Below, one piece after another: positions 41,412-52,869 of a stretch of DNA of 64,000 nucleotides. The stretch's first letter is position 1. Each line of letters begins with the position of its first letter. This DNA is from Dioscorea cayenensis subsp. rotundata (lineage: Eukaryota; Streptophyta; Magnoliopsida; Dioscoreales; Dioscoreaceae). The position numbers and the translations under genes were made by a program. The notes beneath the pieces were generated by a model. It was not told the origin of the DNA. It was given only the letters and a program-made list of their open reading frames with translations, and did no database searches. The stretch covers positions 620,001 to 684,000 of the forward strand of contig NC_052477.1 in the NCBI RefSeq assembly GCF_009730915.1, read 5' to 3'.

Positions 41412-42360
41412 GACTGATTAAATTGGAGAAAGTTTCAAATTTTTTTTTTTAACCTTGTTCTTTATAGGTTTGACAATAGGCACAGATTCTTTCTTGCAAG
41501 TTATATCTTGTGACGAATTACATTGCTAGTAAAAATGAAAAGATTGATGTTACATATTACCATTAACTTTATGTGTTTTATGAGTTGAATGTTCAATTGA
41601 CATTTTTATTTTTAACTTTACATTGTACTTATCTGATCCTTGTATGGTCTCTCCATATATATATATATATATATATATGAAAATTCCAACTTTACAAAAA
41701 TATTTTGAAATAGGACAAATTAAAAAATATTTTTAAAGTTTAAAATTGTGACTCAATACTTAGTAAAACTTGTGATAAATTTAACTTAATATCTCATCTA
41801 TATGAAAATAAGCTAAATTTCATTTAAACACATATATCTCGTTTATCCAGCATCTCAAAAATAAATCTCAAACATAATTATTTGTTCATAATTTATTTCT
41901 ATTTTTAAAAATAAAACAAAAAAATGAAGATCAAACTCAAAAAGCAACTTATGTACAAATTAAAATTAAAAAAAAAAGGAAAAGAAAGAAACATTAATGA
42001 TCAAAATAGAACAAAATTCCAGTCAAACAAGAACAGAGTAACACATGCTGAATAATTCCAAAACTCTTTTGTTCCACTTTTTATTTTTAATTAATAAAAA
42101 AATAAAATAAAGAAGACAAAAGTAGTGGCCATAGTGGATCCGGTGTGAATGAGTTTCCCGGCCAAGTGACACCCAAAAAGCCGACAAAAAACCCCAAAAA
42201 AAACCCATTACTCGTAAAGGTCAAAACCGTCATTTACACCCCTTCATGCCCATTAACGTAACTTCACTTCAACCCTTCCAAATCTCATACTCATTCTTCT
42301 TCCACGTCTCCTTCTTCTCATTCACTGAACTCCCGCTTCATTTGCCACGTCACCTTCTTC
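39535..42360. other. 2.8-kb AT-rich intergenic region
   Basis: Very AT-rich with many TA tracts (39611, 40599, 41658) and a compound (TA)n(TG)n array at 41358-41409. No gene, RNA or intact transposon recognised. The left few hundred bases should contain the GPAT promoter. Confidence 0.5.
41358..41409 (+). repeat. compound (TA)n(TG)n microsatellite
   Basis: About ten TA units run directly into about fifteen TG units. Confidence 0.9.
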
Positions 42361-42362
42361 TC

Positions 42363-43140
42363 CTCTCTCTCTCTCTCTCTCTCTCTCAACACTCACATTC
42401 TCTTCCTCTCTAGAAACCCCATTCATTTGTCATATAGCTATATATATATACTTTTAATTAGTTATATATATAGTGGTCTCTTGCAATTGGCTTTCACTTT
42501 CTCTCTTTCACTGTATGTCGTCTCTCTCAGCCGCCCGAATACCCGGGAGGCTGTTTTCCATTAGAGAGAGTCCTTGTTGACAGCTGCACACTCCCACAAT
42601 TACAGTGCTTCATTCCTTCTTCATTACAAACTCCAGTTGAACTTCTTCTCCTTCTCTCTCTCTAAACCCTATACAAGACCTCATTCTTTTCTCTAACTGT
42701 TCACCTTTTCTCTCTCTCTCCAAAGCCATGGATTCTGGGTTGAAGTTTCTTCAACTATCACATCCCCACTCATACCCTACCACCCTCTTTTAAGTTTCTT
42801 CAATATATATATATATATATATATATACACACCTTACCAAGCTTTGAGATGTTCCTTCTTTCTCTCTTTCTTTCTTTTTCATCTTATATATTTAGCAGGA
42901 TATATTCCCTACAAAACTCAAAGTTCTCTCTTCTTGTCCCTCTCTCTTTCTGATCTGTAAACCCTACAAACCTCTCTTGACCTAACTGTTCCTTTTTCCC
43001 TTCTTCTTCTTCTTCTTCTTCTTCTTCTTCTACAAACCCTATAAACCTCTGTTGACCCAACAGTACTCAACCTTAATATCCATATATATAAGGTTTGCAA
43101 GCAGTACTAGCTATCTATACTTCATTGTTTCATAGAGATC
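42363..43140 (+). promoter_or_regulatory. CT-rich leader and promoter of the AP2 gene
   Basis: Pyrimidine-rich on the plus strand: (CT)n at 42363-42387, further CTCTCTCT runs near 42650-42720, 42860 and 42940, and (CTT)n at 43001-43031. Long CT-rich leaders and GAGA-type sites are common ahead of plant developmental regulators. A TATA-like stretch lies at 43083-43090, but given the long pyrimidine leader the real start may be several hundred bases upstream. Confidence 0.45.
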
Positions 43141-46100
43141 ATGGCACCAGAGACAAACTGGATCTCATTCTCAACACCAAAACCACCACTTGTTTCCTTC
43201 TCATCACCATCTCCACCTTCTCACCACTTCCTCAAGCTCGAAGACTACTTCCTTCCCACCTCTCGTTCCTGGCCGTTGGATTGGTTTTCCCATCCTCCTC
43301 AAGAGTTCTCATCCCAATGCGTTCCTCCTATCATCACCGCCGTCCCTGCCAACTCCTCCAACTCCGTCGTTGAAGACTCCGCTTCTGCAACCGGTGAGGT
43401 CGTTGAAAAGTCTTCCCCTTCTCCTGTGGGCCCCATCTCCGGTCAACGCACTTCCGTTTACCGTGGGGTCACTCGGTGAGTTCTCTCACCGCCCTTCTTC
43501 CCACTTCCTCTATGCTCTCTCTGTGTGTTTCTCTTCATTGCTGACGTGGCTCTCACGTGCGGGAACAGACACAGGTGGACTGGTAGGTTCGAGGCCCATC
43601 TCTGGGACAACACGTGCAAGCGCGAAGGCCAGAAGCGCAAAGGTCGACAAGGTTCGCTTCCTCTCACCTCCCACGCTAACTTAAGCTACCCTTCACTTCA
43701 CTAGCTACTGTAAATTATACATATAAACATATAAATATATATATAATTGTTATGATATTGATGTGAAGATGCAAAGGACGTTTGATGGTATAATTTGGTA
43801 CAGAACTACGGCACACTGAGATGCCGCCGTTTGAGACCATTAATGGCATGCAAAGTGTTTGACTGATTTGACCTCTTGGCGGTGACCCTACCTGCCGGTA
43901 CCCAGACCATATATACTCTCCTACGTAGTATATATATATACACGAATGACATTGATATTGTGATTGAGATGATGGACATTAGACAGTATCAACGTGTTGT
44001 AGTAGTAGTAATAGTACTGCTACTTAGTATATATATAGTATATAATGATAGTATATATATACGCGAATGACATTGATATTGTGACTGAGATGATGGACAT
44101 TAGACAGTATCACTGTGCAGTAGTAGTAGTAGTAGTAGTACTGCTACGTAGTATATATAGTATATAATGACAGTATATATATACAAATGACATTGAGATT
44201 GAGATTGAGATGATGGACATTAGACAGTATCACTGTGAAGGAGTAGTAGTACTGCCACTGGAAAACACTACTCCTGCTGGTAATATAGTACTTGCTGTGT
44301 TTGTGATTGGATTGGGAGAGAGAGAGAGAGAGAGAGAGAGTGGCAAAGGCTGGAGTGTGTCATGTATGTGGGGTGGGCTATATATATGAGAGAGAGAGAA
44401 AGAGAAAGAGAGAGAGATCTCTCGTCAAAGTTTTGATGATAAAAGGCACCTGAGAATCAGGGTGACAAGACTATTCCATATGGGTTTTTAAGGCTAGCAT
44501 GCATGTAGACTTGTAGCTTATCCGTCAAAGTACAACTCTATTTCTTTTCTCTCTTTCATTAGGGTTTTCATTTATTTCAATGCAGTTCTGCATGTGTTGC
44601 CTTGGTATTACTTGCACTGTTTGGTAGAGGTGACATTCAGATATTGCTTCTTTTTATCTCTTGGAATTGATGTTTTTTTTAATTCTTTTTACTGTTTAGT
44701 GTCATTTTCAAGGTGTTGTTGTTAGTGATACTAATTAATTATCTCTTTTCTAATTATTTTTGTTTTTGTTTCATGTGCATGGTTCTGTTGGCTGGCTAAA
44801 ATTCACTGCTGTGTTCAGTGTACTTAGGTGAGTAAGATGATGAACTTATGGTTTTGATTCAGTTTTTGGGAATTTGATAAATTTTGATTCATGAATTCAG
44901 GTGGATATGACAAAGAAGAGAAGGCTGCCAGAGCTTATGATCTTGCAGCGTTGAAATATTGGGGACTGACTGCAACTACAAACTTCCCAGTAAATCATTA
45001 ATTTGTCCTCTAAGTTCATGGATTCATTGGATTTATATTGTTCAAGTCTTGATAATTTAAGTTGTGTTTCTTAGGTGAAAAATTATGCTAAGGAAATTGA
45101 GGAGATGAAGCACATGTCCAAGCAAGAATTCATTGCATCACTAAGAAGGTACACCATTTCAAATGGACATGATATATACATATATATCTTAATTCGTGTC
45201 CTTGTGATTGCAAATATTTCCAAAGTTCATTCTGTTTCAATTAATCTGCATAATTTCACAGGAAAAGCAGTGGTTTTTCGAGAGGAGCTTCCATATTTAG
45301 AGGAGTAACAAGGTAAAAAACCGAACTCTGATATTGTGTATATATATATATATATCTATATAAATCTATCTGTATGTATATATATGAGCTTTCTTTTTTA
45401 TTTCCTAATGGTGATATGATTCATGTTGTAATTTAACTTGTTAGGCATCATCAACATGGCCGATGGCAAGCAAGAATTGGTCGTGTTGCCGGCAACAAAG
45501 ATCTCTATCTAGGAACATTTGGTATATATGTTGATCCAATTCTCATTTATGAAATCTAATTTGTTTCATTAATAATCATCAAACTTGTTCTGATATGTTT
45601 GATTATTTGATCATTTCTGCTACCATGTATTTGTGTTGCAGTAATCCATATTAATTTTGATTCAGTACTCATCCCATTGATCATCTAAAATCTAACATTT
45701 GATGCAAATGCTCTGAACTTTTATCAGCAACTGAAGAAGAAGCTGCCGAAGCATACGATGTTGCAGCAATCAAATTCAGGGGTGTTAATGCAGTCACAAA
45801 CTTTGAGCTAAGCCGATACGACATGGAAGCGATCGCAAGCACTGAATTACCGATCGGAGGATCAGCGAAAAGAATCAAACAAACAAATCAATCTAACAGT
45901 GACTACCAGTTCACCGAAAACAACGTCAGCTCAGCCATAGCATTGCAGACAAACAACTACTCGTCCGGATTCATCCGCAATCTCCTTGAGCTCCCTTCGA
46001 CGGTAGCAAATTCATCGGTCCCTATGGCTTGTCTCAGCTTTGGAGGCAATGCCGGAGCCAATGTATGCATCCCAAGTTTGAACTGGTTGGCTGCTACTAA

Positions 46101-46185
46101 CTCTCAGTATGATAATCAGATCAACTGCAATGAATCAACAGCACTGGAAACTGATCCTACATTGATGGAGCTTCTCCATAGCTGA
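43141..46185 (+). CDS. AINTEGUMENTA-like AP2 transcription factor (AIL6/7, PLETHORA clade)
   Basis: Eight exons, frame intact, 391 aa: 43141-43475, 43569-43651, 44819-44827, 44901-44989, 45075-45148, 45262-45312, 45445-45521, 45728-46185. Exon 3 is the 9-nt microexon TGTACTTAG (VYL of [20 protein letters not shown]) known in this family. Two AP2 domains: [20 protein letters not shown] starts near residue 103 and [20 protein letters not shown] follows, joined by a linker with [20 protein letters not shown]. The ten-residue insert [10 protein letters not shown] in domain 1 marks the ANT lineage; [12 protein letters not shown] and the PIGG.AKR tail fit AIL6/AIL7. These factors maintain meristems and organ growth. 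The start [11 protein letters not shown] matches the family, but the N-terminal region is only about 100 residues, much shorter than in Arabidopsis AIL6. Confidence 0.92.
43925..44262 (+). repeat. three ~120-bp tandem repeats in AP2 gene intron 2
   Basis: Three consecutive units (starting near 43941, 44061 and 44182) contain GAATGACATTG or AAATGACATTG, GAGATGATGGACATTAGACA and GTAGTAGTA plus TATATA tails. They sit in the 1.17-kb intron before the 9-nt microexon. Confidence 0.85.
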
Positions 46186-47052
46186 TGTCTCACTGAGCAT
46201 TGATCTTTTGGTAGCTCAAAGTAGTTAATCTTTTGGGTCTTTGGATGATATGGGATAATTTTGATAACTCAATCTACTTCTCACTTTATATGATCATGTA
46301 TGTAGATGCACTGATCTGTTTGTACTTGGATGTTATTAGCTTCCTAATCAAAGAGTTTTAACTCTGTTAATCCTTCAGCTTTGTGAAGAACTATTACTCA
46401 AAAATAAATAATAAATTTACGAAGTATAAAGTTATAAACCACCTAATTTTAATAAATTTTTTATATTTATTAAATTTTTTATTTTTATTTTGAGTAAAGT
46501 GGATAAACCATGTTTTATTAAAAAAGAGTACTAAGAAAATTGAGAAGATTACAACATGAAAGAAAGGAGGAGAAGAAATGGGATGATTACTAGAAGTAGA
46601 TTTGTCCTACTGACAGACAGAGAACAAAAAAAAAGGACTAAAAATATTAAATAGAGATGAACTGCTGGAGCTCAGAAGAATTCTAGCATGATAAGATGTG
46701 TATTTTTTGTTTTCTAAACAAACCTATGAAGGAAAAGTTATGAAAAATATAAATATTTTTAAAAAATTTTAGTGAGAAATTATATATATATTTATTTATA
46801 TTTATAAAAATTCCAGAAATAATTCTTATAAAATTTATGATGTATTTTTATTTTTTTAAAAGCATCCTTGAGATAGAAATAATAATTTTTGAAAATTTTG
46901 AACTCTAGTATAGAAATTTCCCTTTAATTTTTATTTTTCTCTTGAATAATTTGGAAATGTTATCGGATTCGGGTCTAACCCGACCCGTTAATGGAGATCC
47001 ATTTGCGGGGTTTCTTCTCTAGAATCCACGCAAGCCCGCATCACGAACTCTC
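46186..47052. other. intergenic: AP2 3' flank and next promoter
   Basis: AT-rich. Near the right end the GC content rises, with CGGGTCTAACCCGACCCG just before the next gene, probably its core promoter. No gene recognised. Confidence 0.5.
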
Positions 47053-48671
47053 ATGGCGCTCTTGTCTCTCTCATGGCGGCGGCTCATCGCCGGTGCTGGC
47101 GGAACCTCCGGCACTTCCCCGATGATATCTCGCATCTCCTCTGCCGGCGCTCATCACCAGCCCAGATACATAGGTTTGCCTCCATTTCATCTCGTCTGAT
47201 TCTCTTTCGTTTGGGTGTTTAGGATTGGCTAGGGTTTTGATTGGTTTCGTTTGCCATGTTTTTGGTGGCGGTGATGATTGAGGAACAGAGAAGGTGGGCA
47301 TCCCGGAGTTTCTGAAGGGGATTGGGAACGGAGTGGAGACGCATATGGCGAAGCTTGAGACGGAGATCGGGGACATTGAGAAGCTTCTTGTTACTCGAAC
47401 TCTCCGCCTGAAGAAGCTCGGAATTCCCTGCAAACACGTAAGTTTATTTTATCCTCTTTCTTTTGTTGAATTAATAGAAAAATCTCTCCTTTTTCACAGT
47501 ACTTATTAAAAGAAGCATTTTTGGGATCAAATGGTAATGCTGGGTAACTATATATTATGTTGAATGAGATTGAACTTAGGATAACTTGTTTTGGAGTTTT
47601 GGATGAGGGAATGTGGATTATATATGCTCAAGCAATGGATCAGATGTTTAAGAAAACCATAATTTAGAGAAATTCAAATGTTTTGATTATTTATGTGGAT
47701 GTTGTTGATTACTTTGTTTTTTCTGCTATATGTCACACCTAAAGTTTAGTGTTTTTCTTCTTAAGTCTCTTTGATTAATTTGAAATGTTAAGTGTGAATT
47801 TGCCATTATTTCACAATATGATTAACAGCAGTCGCAAATCACAACAGTTGCTATATTCTTTTTGGATGTTCTGATTATTTCAAGTAATTATCTTCTTGCT
47901 TGTGTTTAGTAGCCACTTGAATGTCTGATCTTGGTTTATCTAGTCTTTTAGTCCTTAATACAGCAATGTGAAAGGGAAGGATTCATGTAGCTGAGCTCAA
48001 ACAGTTTAGACTGACGGCTTCTTGTTGTGTTCGGTAGTCACTTGAATGTTCTTTGGAGGAAAACAAAAAATAGTTAATGTTGGTGCATTTAGATGAAGTT
48101 CTTCTCTCATCATTTTTAAGACTAAAAGCTGGAGGCAATATATTAGGATCATTTGCTTCACCAAAAAATATCACATTTGCTGAGCATCCTCTCTGTTTAC
48201 TGATAGTTCCTTGTATTTGTATACAAGGCAATACCAATGGTAGAAGTTAATGATACTGTTTCACCCATGTTTCTAATCATTAGAAATCAAAACTAAATCA
48301 TTAGCATCATTTGATAAAACAAATGCTGAAATTTCACTGCCACTATTTAAATGGCTGCAGTCCTGGTTTTTCTGATGTTACCATCACTATTATGAATCTT
48401 GTAATCATCCAAATGGTCTTATGTACTGATTTGTGGTCAGTTTCATCTCCAGTATTTTGTTAATCAAGTTTTCACGATAAGATCTCATTTTTCACGATAA
48501 AATATAGATACATTAAATTAAGAGGGAAGGCAACTTTCCGGCTTTCCGGCTTTCTTTGCTTACTATGGTTCATGATTTTTGCAGAGGAAGTTGATTTTGA
48601 ATTATGCCCAGAAGTACAGGTTAGGACTCTGGAGACCTCGAGCTGATTTACCGAAGCCACAGGCTGCTTAA
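47053..48671 (+). CDS. small conserved plant protein, possibly mitoribosomal
   Basis: Three exons, 47053-47173, 47289-47437 and 48585-48671, encode 118 aa with no frame problem. The first 40 residues are Ser/Ala/Arg-rich with few acids (MALLSLSWRRLIAGAGG), like a mitochondrial presequence. The rest is basic: KVGIPEFLKGIGNGVETHMA, then TRTLRLKKLGIPCKHRKLIL and YRLGLWRPRA. I recall similar plant proteins annotated as mitochondrial (39S-like) ribosomal proteins, but I cannot assign a universal name. The intron 2 region from about 48270 onward is the start of a tandem segmental duplication; the second unit lacks exon 3, so this gene exists once. Confidence 0.75.
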
Positions 48672-48949
48672 ATTTGGGCGAGAGCTGTCATGCGGCAAGC
48701 TGATGACTCACCTTCATCTCTGATGTGGATGATCTTTCCATCCTGCCTGTTTTTGATGAGATATGTTTGTTCATGAAACTCTAGATATGCATAACCAAAA
48801 AATGGACTTGGACTTGTAAACTTCTATTTCAGTTTGCTGTGTAGTTGACATGTTAATGCAATCTTAGATAATTTTTTATGCTTTTCTCTACCTTATTCTG
48901 AAGAGGTTATATATCCATTATTATATACACAGTTTTTTGGGTGTGAGCC

Positions 48950-49640
48950 TTTTATCTCCAACCCACAATCCCAAATTTCTATCCCAAATCCCAAATTTGG
49001 TCTTACTACAGGAAATTTTACTCCAACCATAAATCTCAATTTTATCCCAAAAAGAATATTCTTATAATATTCTTTTCATATATTATTTTTCCTATAACAA
49101 CCACCTTCTTCATCATCAAATCCATTCTGAGTCTATTTCGATAATATAGTGGAAGTCTTTAGCTGATTTACTTTGAATATTAGTTTTAATTTAATTAGTT
49201 TTTTACATTGTATTAGCTTTTTATTAAGGTTATTTTTCAATAAAAATTTCAACTATTCCTGCTTTTATAAATTTATTATATATTAATAATTATCAATTTT
49301 AGTTATTAATTAAATAATAATTATTATTGATTATTAATTAATTACACACAAATTAATATTATAAATAACTACTTATAATTATATTAATGAAATAATAATT
49401 TTTATATTTTTTTCATTACAATAATAAAAAAACAATAAAATAAAAATAATAAAAAAAATAAAAAAAATAATGTGGGACCCCAAATTTGAGGTTGCAATAG
49501 TGTGACCCCAAATTTGGGAGTTGCACTATTGCAAAACCCAAATTTGGGGTGGGATTTGGGTGTGGGTTGGAGTACTCTACACCCAAATCCCACCCCAAAT
49601 TTGGGATTTGGGTGTAAGGTTGGAGATGGTCTAACTTACC
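48950..49640. mobile_element. unclassified MITE-like inverted-repeat element
   Basis: Ends share CATCTCCAACC (right end, minus strand) and TATCTCCAACCC (left end), each followed by CCCAAATCCCAAATTTGG-type sequence. The right half contains further internal inverted repeats of the AAATTTGGGG motif. The equivalent place in duplication unit 2 (near 53740) lacks it. Boundaries are approximate and no target duplication was identified, so the superfamily is open. Confidence 0.55.
49537..49605. repeat. perfect 27-bp stem hairpin
   Basis: Positions 49537-49563 (CCCAAATTTGGGGTGGGATT...) are the exact reverse complement of 49579-49605, with a 15-nt loop. It lies inside the MITE-like element. Confidence 0.92.
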
Positions 49641-49775
49641 CATTTTTCAGGCTTTTGTGGACAGAAATCTCTTTAATTATTTAAGCCTATTTGTGTTACT
49701 ATGCTCATGCTCCAGTTCTCAAAACAAAAATGCTCCAATGATAAGAATTTATGTGTGTGTATATATATATAGAGA

Positions 49776-49996
49776 GAGGTAAAACATCTTCTATGAACGT
49801 CCATGAATAAAAAATCTATGGACGTTCAATTATCATTCGTTGAATCATAGCTAAACTGGCAACATTGATGAACAGTAGTATTGTATGATGTAGTGTTCCA
49901 AACAATAATTATTGTATTTATTACCGTATAAATTACTGTTTGTCAATATTGATTGCTAGATTGAGATCTATGGATGTTCATAGATAAGTGGTCCTC
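49776..49996. mobile_element. 221-bp MITE in duplication unit 1
   Basis: Inverted ends: left GAGGTAAAACATCTTCTATG then AACGTCCAT, right (minus strand) GAGGACCACTTATCTATGAA then CATCCATAG. It sits in a TA repeat, so the target duplication cannot be measured. Unit 2 (53820-53845) has the uninterrupted TA tract, i.e. an empty site. Confidence 0.7.
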
Positions 49997-50310
49997 ATAT
50001 ATATATATATATATATTGTAAGCTTGTGCTCGAGTTCTCAAAACTAAAATCAAATCGAATGTGAGTAAATTTTATTGAACTAGTTTGAAACTCAAGTGGA
50101 GATTTACTTAGTTTTCAAGGTGAGCTCAAGTTGGACATGGTCCAATCAAAAGTGGGCCCTTTGGTTTGGGCTTAGGCAGACATTTGCTACATTGGGCCGA
50201 GTTGAATAGGGCCCAATCAATATCGGTCCATTTCCAAGCTTTTCTCTCATCTATCGATAAACGAAAAAGCTCAGCTTGAATTCGTTCCAGTGGTCATCGC
50301 GATCGGTACG

Positions 50311-52869
50311 ATGTTCCGGAGGATCTTAACGAGTGCCGCCGCCGGCGTGCTGCGGGCGAAGGTGAAGGAGACGACGGGCATCGTCGGGTTGGATGTCATG
50401 CCGAACGCGAGGGAGGTCCTGATATCGCTCTACACGAAGACTCTGAAGGAGATCCAGGCCGTGCCGGAGGGGGAGGGCTACCGGAAGGCGGTGGAGACCT
50501 TCACGAAACACCGGCTTCAGGTGTGCCAGGAGGAGGAGGACTGGGAGATGATTGAGAAGCGGATCGGGTGTGGCCAGGTCGAAGAGCTTGTTGAGGAGGC
50601 TCAGGATGAGCTTAAACTCATCGCCAAAATGATCGGTTTGTTCTTCTTCATGATTTCGATGTTGATTTAATTTTTTGTTGCTGGATTTTGTTATGTGTGC
50701 TTGAATTGCTTCTGTTCAATTGGGTTGGATGAATGCATGGCAGAATGCTTTGATAAATTTCAAATTTTGAGCCGTGTGAGTGTTTGCATTGGTTTTTAGA
50801 GTTGATTTTGATGGGGGTTAGGTATTAAATCTTGGTTCCTTTGATGGGGTTCTACATTATTAGTGAATGGTTTAAAAGATTTTGTGGTAAAGATGGGTTT
50901 TTTAGAGCTTTTGCTGGAAAGAGTAAAGGGGTTTTGGAGTGGTGGAGACTGGAGGAGATTTTGATAGGCTTGATTTTGCTCTTTTGATTCTTTGGTTGGT
51001 TTAACTATGGATTCTGTTCATGCTATTTTATTCAATTGTTATGTTTTTGGTTAAATGAGCATTCATTGGGTTGTGATACATTGGTGATGGGATTTGCTAT
51101 TAGTATTAAATTTTTATACCATAGAAAGTAATAGTTTTGATGTTGCAAGTGTTTGTTGGCTATGTCTTGCTTGCCTGTGGATTTGCTAGTTGTGATAAAC
51201 ATGAGAGATTTTGGTGAGTGGTTGTGCCATGTTATTGGCTGATTTAACTGCAATCCATGACTTGTAGAGAACTCAGTTTAGAATTTGTCTGATTGTATGC
51301 TCTGTTTTCAGTATTCTGATCTTTTTTTTTTTTTAATTTGGTTTCGTAATTATAGAAGTAGACATCTCTTAGTGGACTTTTTGAAAAATAAAAAATATAA
51401 ATGAGATTTTGGTGATTTTCTAGAACTTTGTAAAAATGGGAATCAATTTGTGTGGAGGGGTTCTATACTTCTATCATTCAGTTTTATTTATTGATTATTG
51501 ACTGATTTGAACTTGTTTGCAATATTCTATTTTTTTTTTTTTTGGGATACTTTTGAAAGAAGAGATTAATCATGTAGTGTCTTTTACTAAAAAGGTGACT
51601 TTGGCAAGTGTGTGGAACCATTTACAAATAGGAGTCAGTTTGTGAGGAGAGGGCTGCCATTTGGATTTATTTCTTGATTACTGAGTAGTGTCATTGGATA
51701 ACTTTGGTTGGTTCTCTTGCAAATTCTAGGTACTCTCTAGTGGTTAGCAATGGACATACTCATAAGGAAACTGATTTTGGATTGACAACCATGATCTGGT
51801 CCAAGGCATGCCTTTTCCCTATTAGTATCTTGCCTCAATGTTGATTTATTATTATATTTTATTATTACAGCTTTTCTTCGGGAAATGTTCTTTGGTTGAA
51901 GATTTTGGATCCTCGCATCTTCTTCTGTATAGGTATTTCTTGTTGCAGGTATTATTTAAAACAATTCCCTTTTAGCTTTTACCAGTGAAAAATTGTCTCC
52001 TACTGTCGAAGAGCCGGCTAAAACCTGATTCAATTTAAGGCAGTTACTGTTCCATGCTTATATGCCACATTTGTTCCCCAATATATTTTTGTTAATTTCC
52101 CCTAATCACTTGCTTGAATGTGATTTAGTCATTCCCCCATGCCCCAAAAAACATCACCTTGTTTTTTTTTTTCAATTTTGAATCCTCTCTGGAAGAAGTA
52201 TTATGTCCTGCTGTATTAAATGTATTCGTTTTGCTTGTATTCATAACTTAATTTGGTTTGGGAGTATGACTCTACTAGTGTCTTGAATAATTAAAGCATG
52301 TTCTATTGATTGATGGACATGAAACTCAGTAACCAACTGATAATGTTTATAACTAGACATTAATCATTCTTCTGTTTGTTTCTGGGAACTGGTGTTTGAA
52401 ATTTAAGCTTATAGCTTTAGCATTGTATCATGTTAACTCAATGTCCTATCTCATTTACATAATCCTCCTTACACCTTATCCTGTTTCTTACTATGATTTA
52501 TGTGGTCAGCTCATGCTTTGACAGTAAATTTTTCTGGCAAAAATTTTCATGAACAGTATCAAAGTCACAATTATGATCTCTGATTTTCACATATGATCTG
52601 CTTGTCATGTTTTTTAGCCATTGTCAAATGAAATGCATGGTTCACATTCTAAAGTGATTACTCTGACCTTGTCTTTGTTCTGGTCTGTAGAATGGGATCC
52701 ATGGGGTGTGCCGGAAGACTACGAATGCGAAGTCATTGAAGACGATACTCCGATACCAAGCCACGTCCCTCACCACCGGCCACCTCCTCTACCTGAAGAG
52801 TTCTACAAGACGCTCGAGGCACTTACCACTAAGCCATCGACAAAAGACATGCCACCGTCCACCCAATAA
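50311..52869 (+). CDS. complex I subunit NDUFA5 (B13), copy 1
   Basis: Two exons, 50311-50635 and 52691-52869, encode 167 aa. The protein matches the accessory subunit of mitochondrial NADH:ubiquinone oxidoreductase known as NDUFA5/B13 (plant ETC complex I subunit): KVKETTGIVGLDVMPNAREV, YTKTLKEIQAVPEGEGYRKA, EEEDWEMIEKRIGCGQVEEL, then exon 2 EWDPWGVPEDYECEVIEDDT with the HVPHHRPPPLPEEFYKTLE tail. It sits in the hydrophilic matrix arm at the inner membrane. Length and all blocks fit Arabidopsis At5g52840, so this is the likely functional copy. The ATG at 50311 follows a short leader TATCGATAAACGA shared with copy 2. Intron 1 is 2.05 kb. Confidence 0.93.

Larger units (their letters stand above)
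48672..50310. other. intergenic with two MITE-like insertions
   Basis: Between the small gene and the first complex I gene. Holds the inverted-repeat element at about 48950-49640 and the MITE at 49776-49996, each missing from the second duplication unit. A short promoter region precedes 50311. Confidence 0.6.

Noticed and set aside
43141-46185. WRINKLED1-like identity for the AP2 gene
   Set aside because: Domain 1 carries [10 protein letters not shown] and the linker and tail match the ANT/AIL6-7 group, not WRI1.
49537-49605. Hairpin as a conserved miRNA gene
   Set aside because: Perfect complementarity and location inside a repeat element fit a MITE; no known miRNA sequence recognised.
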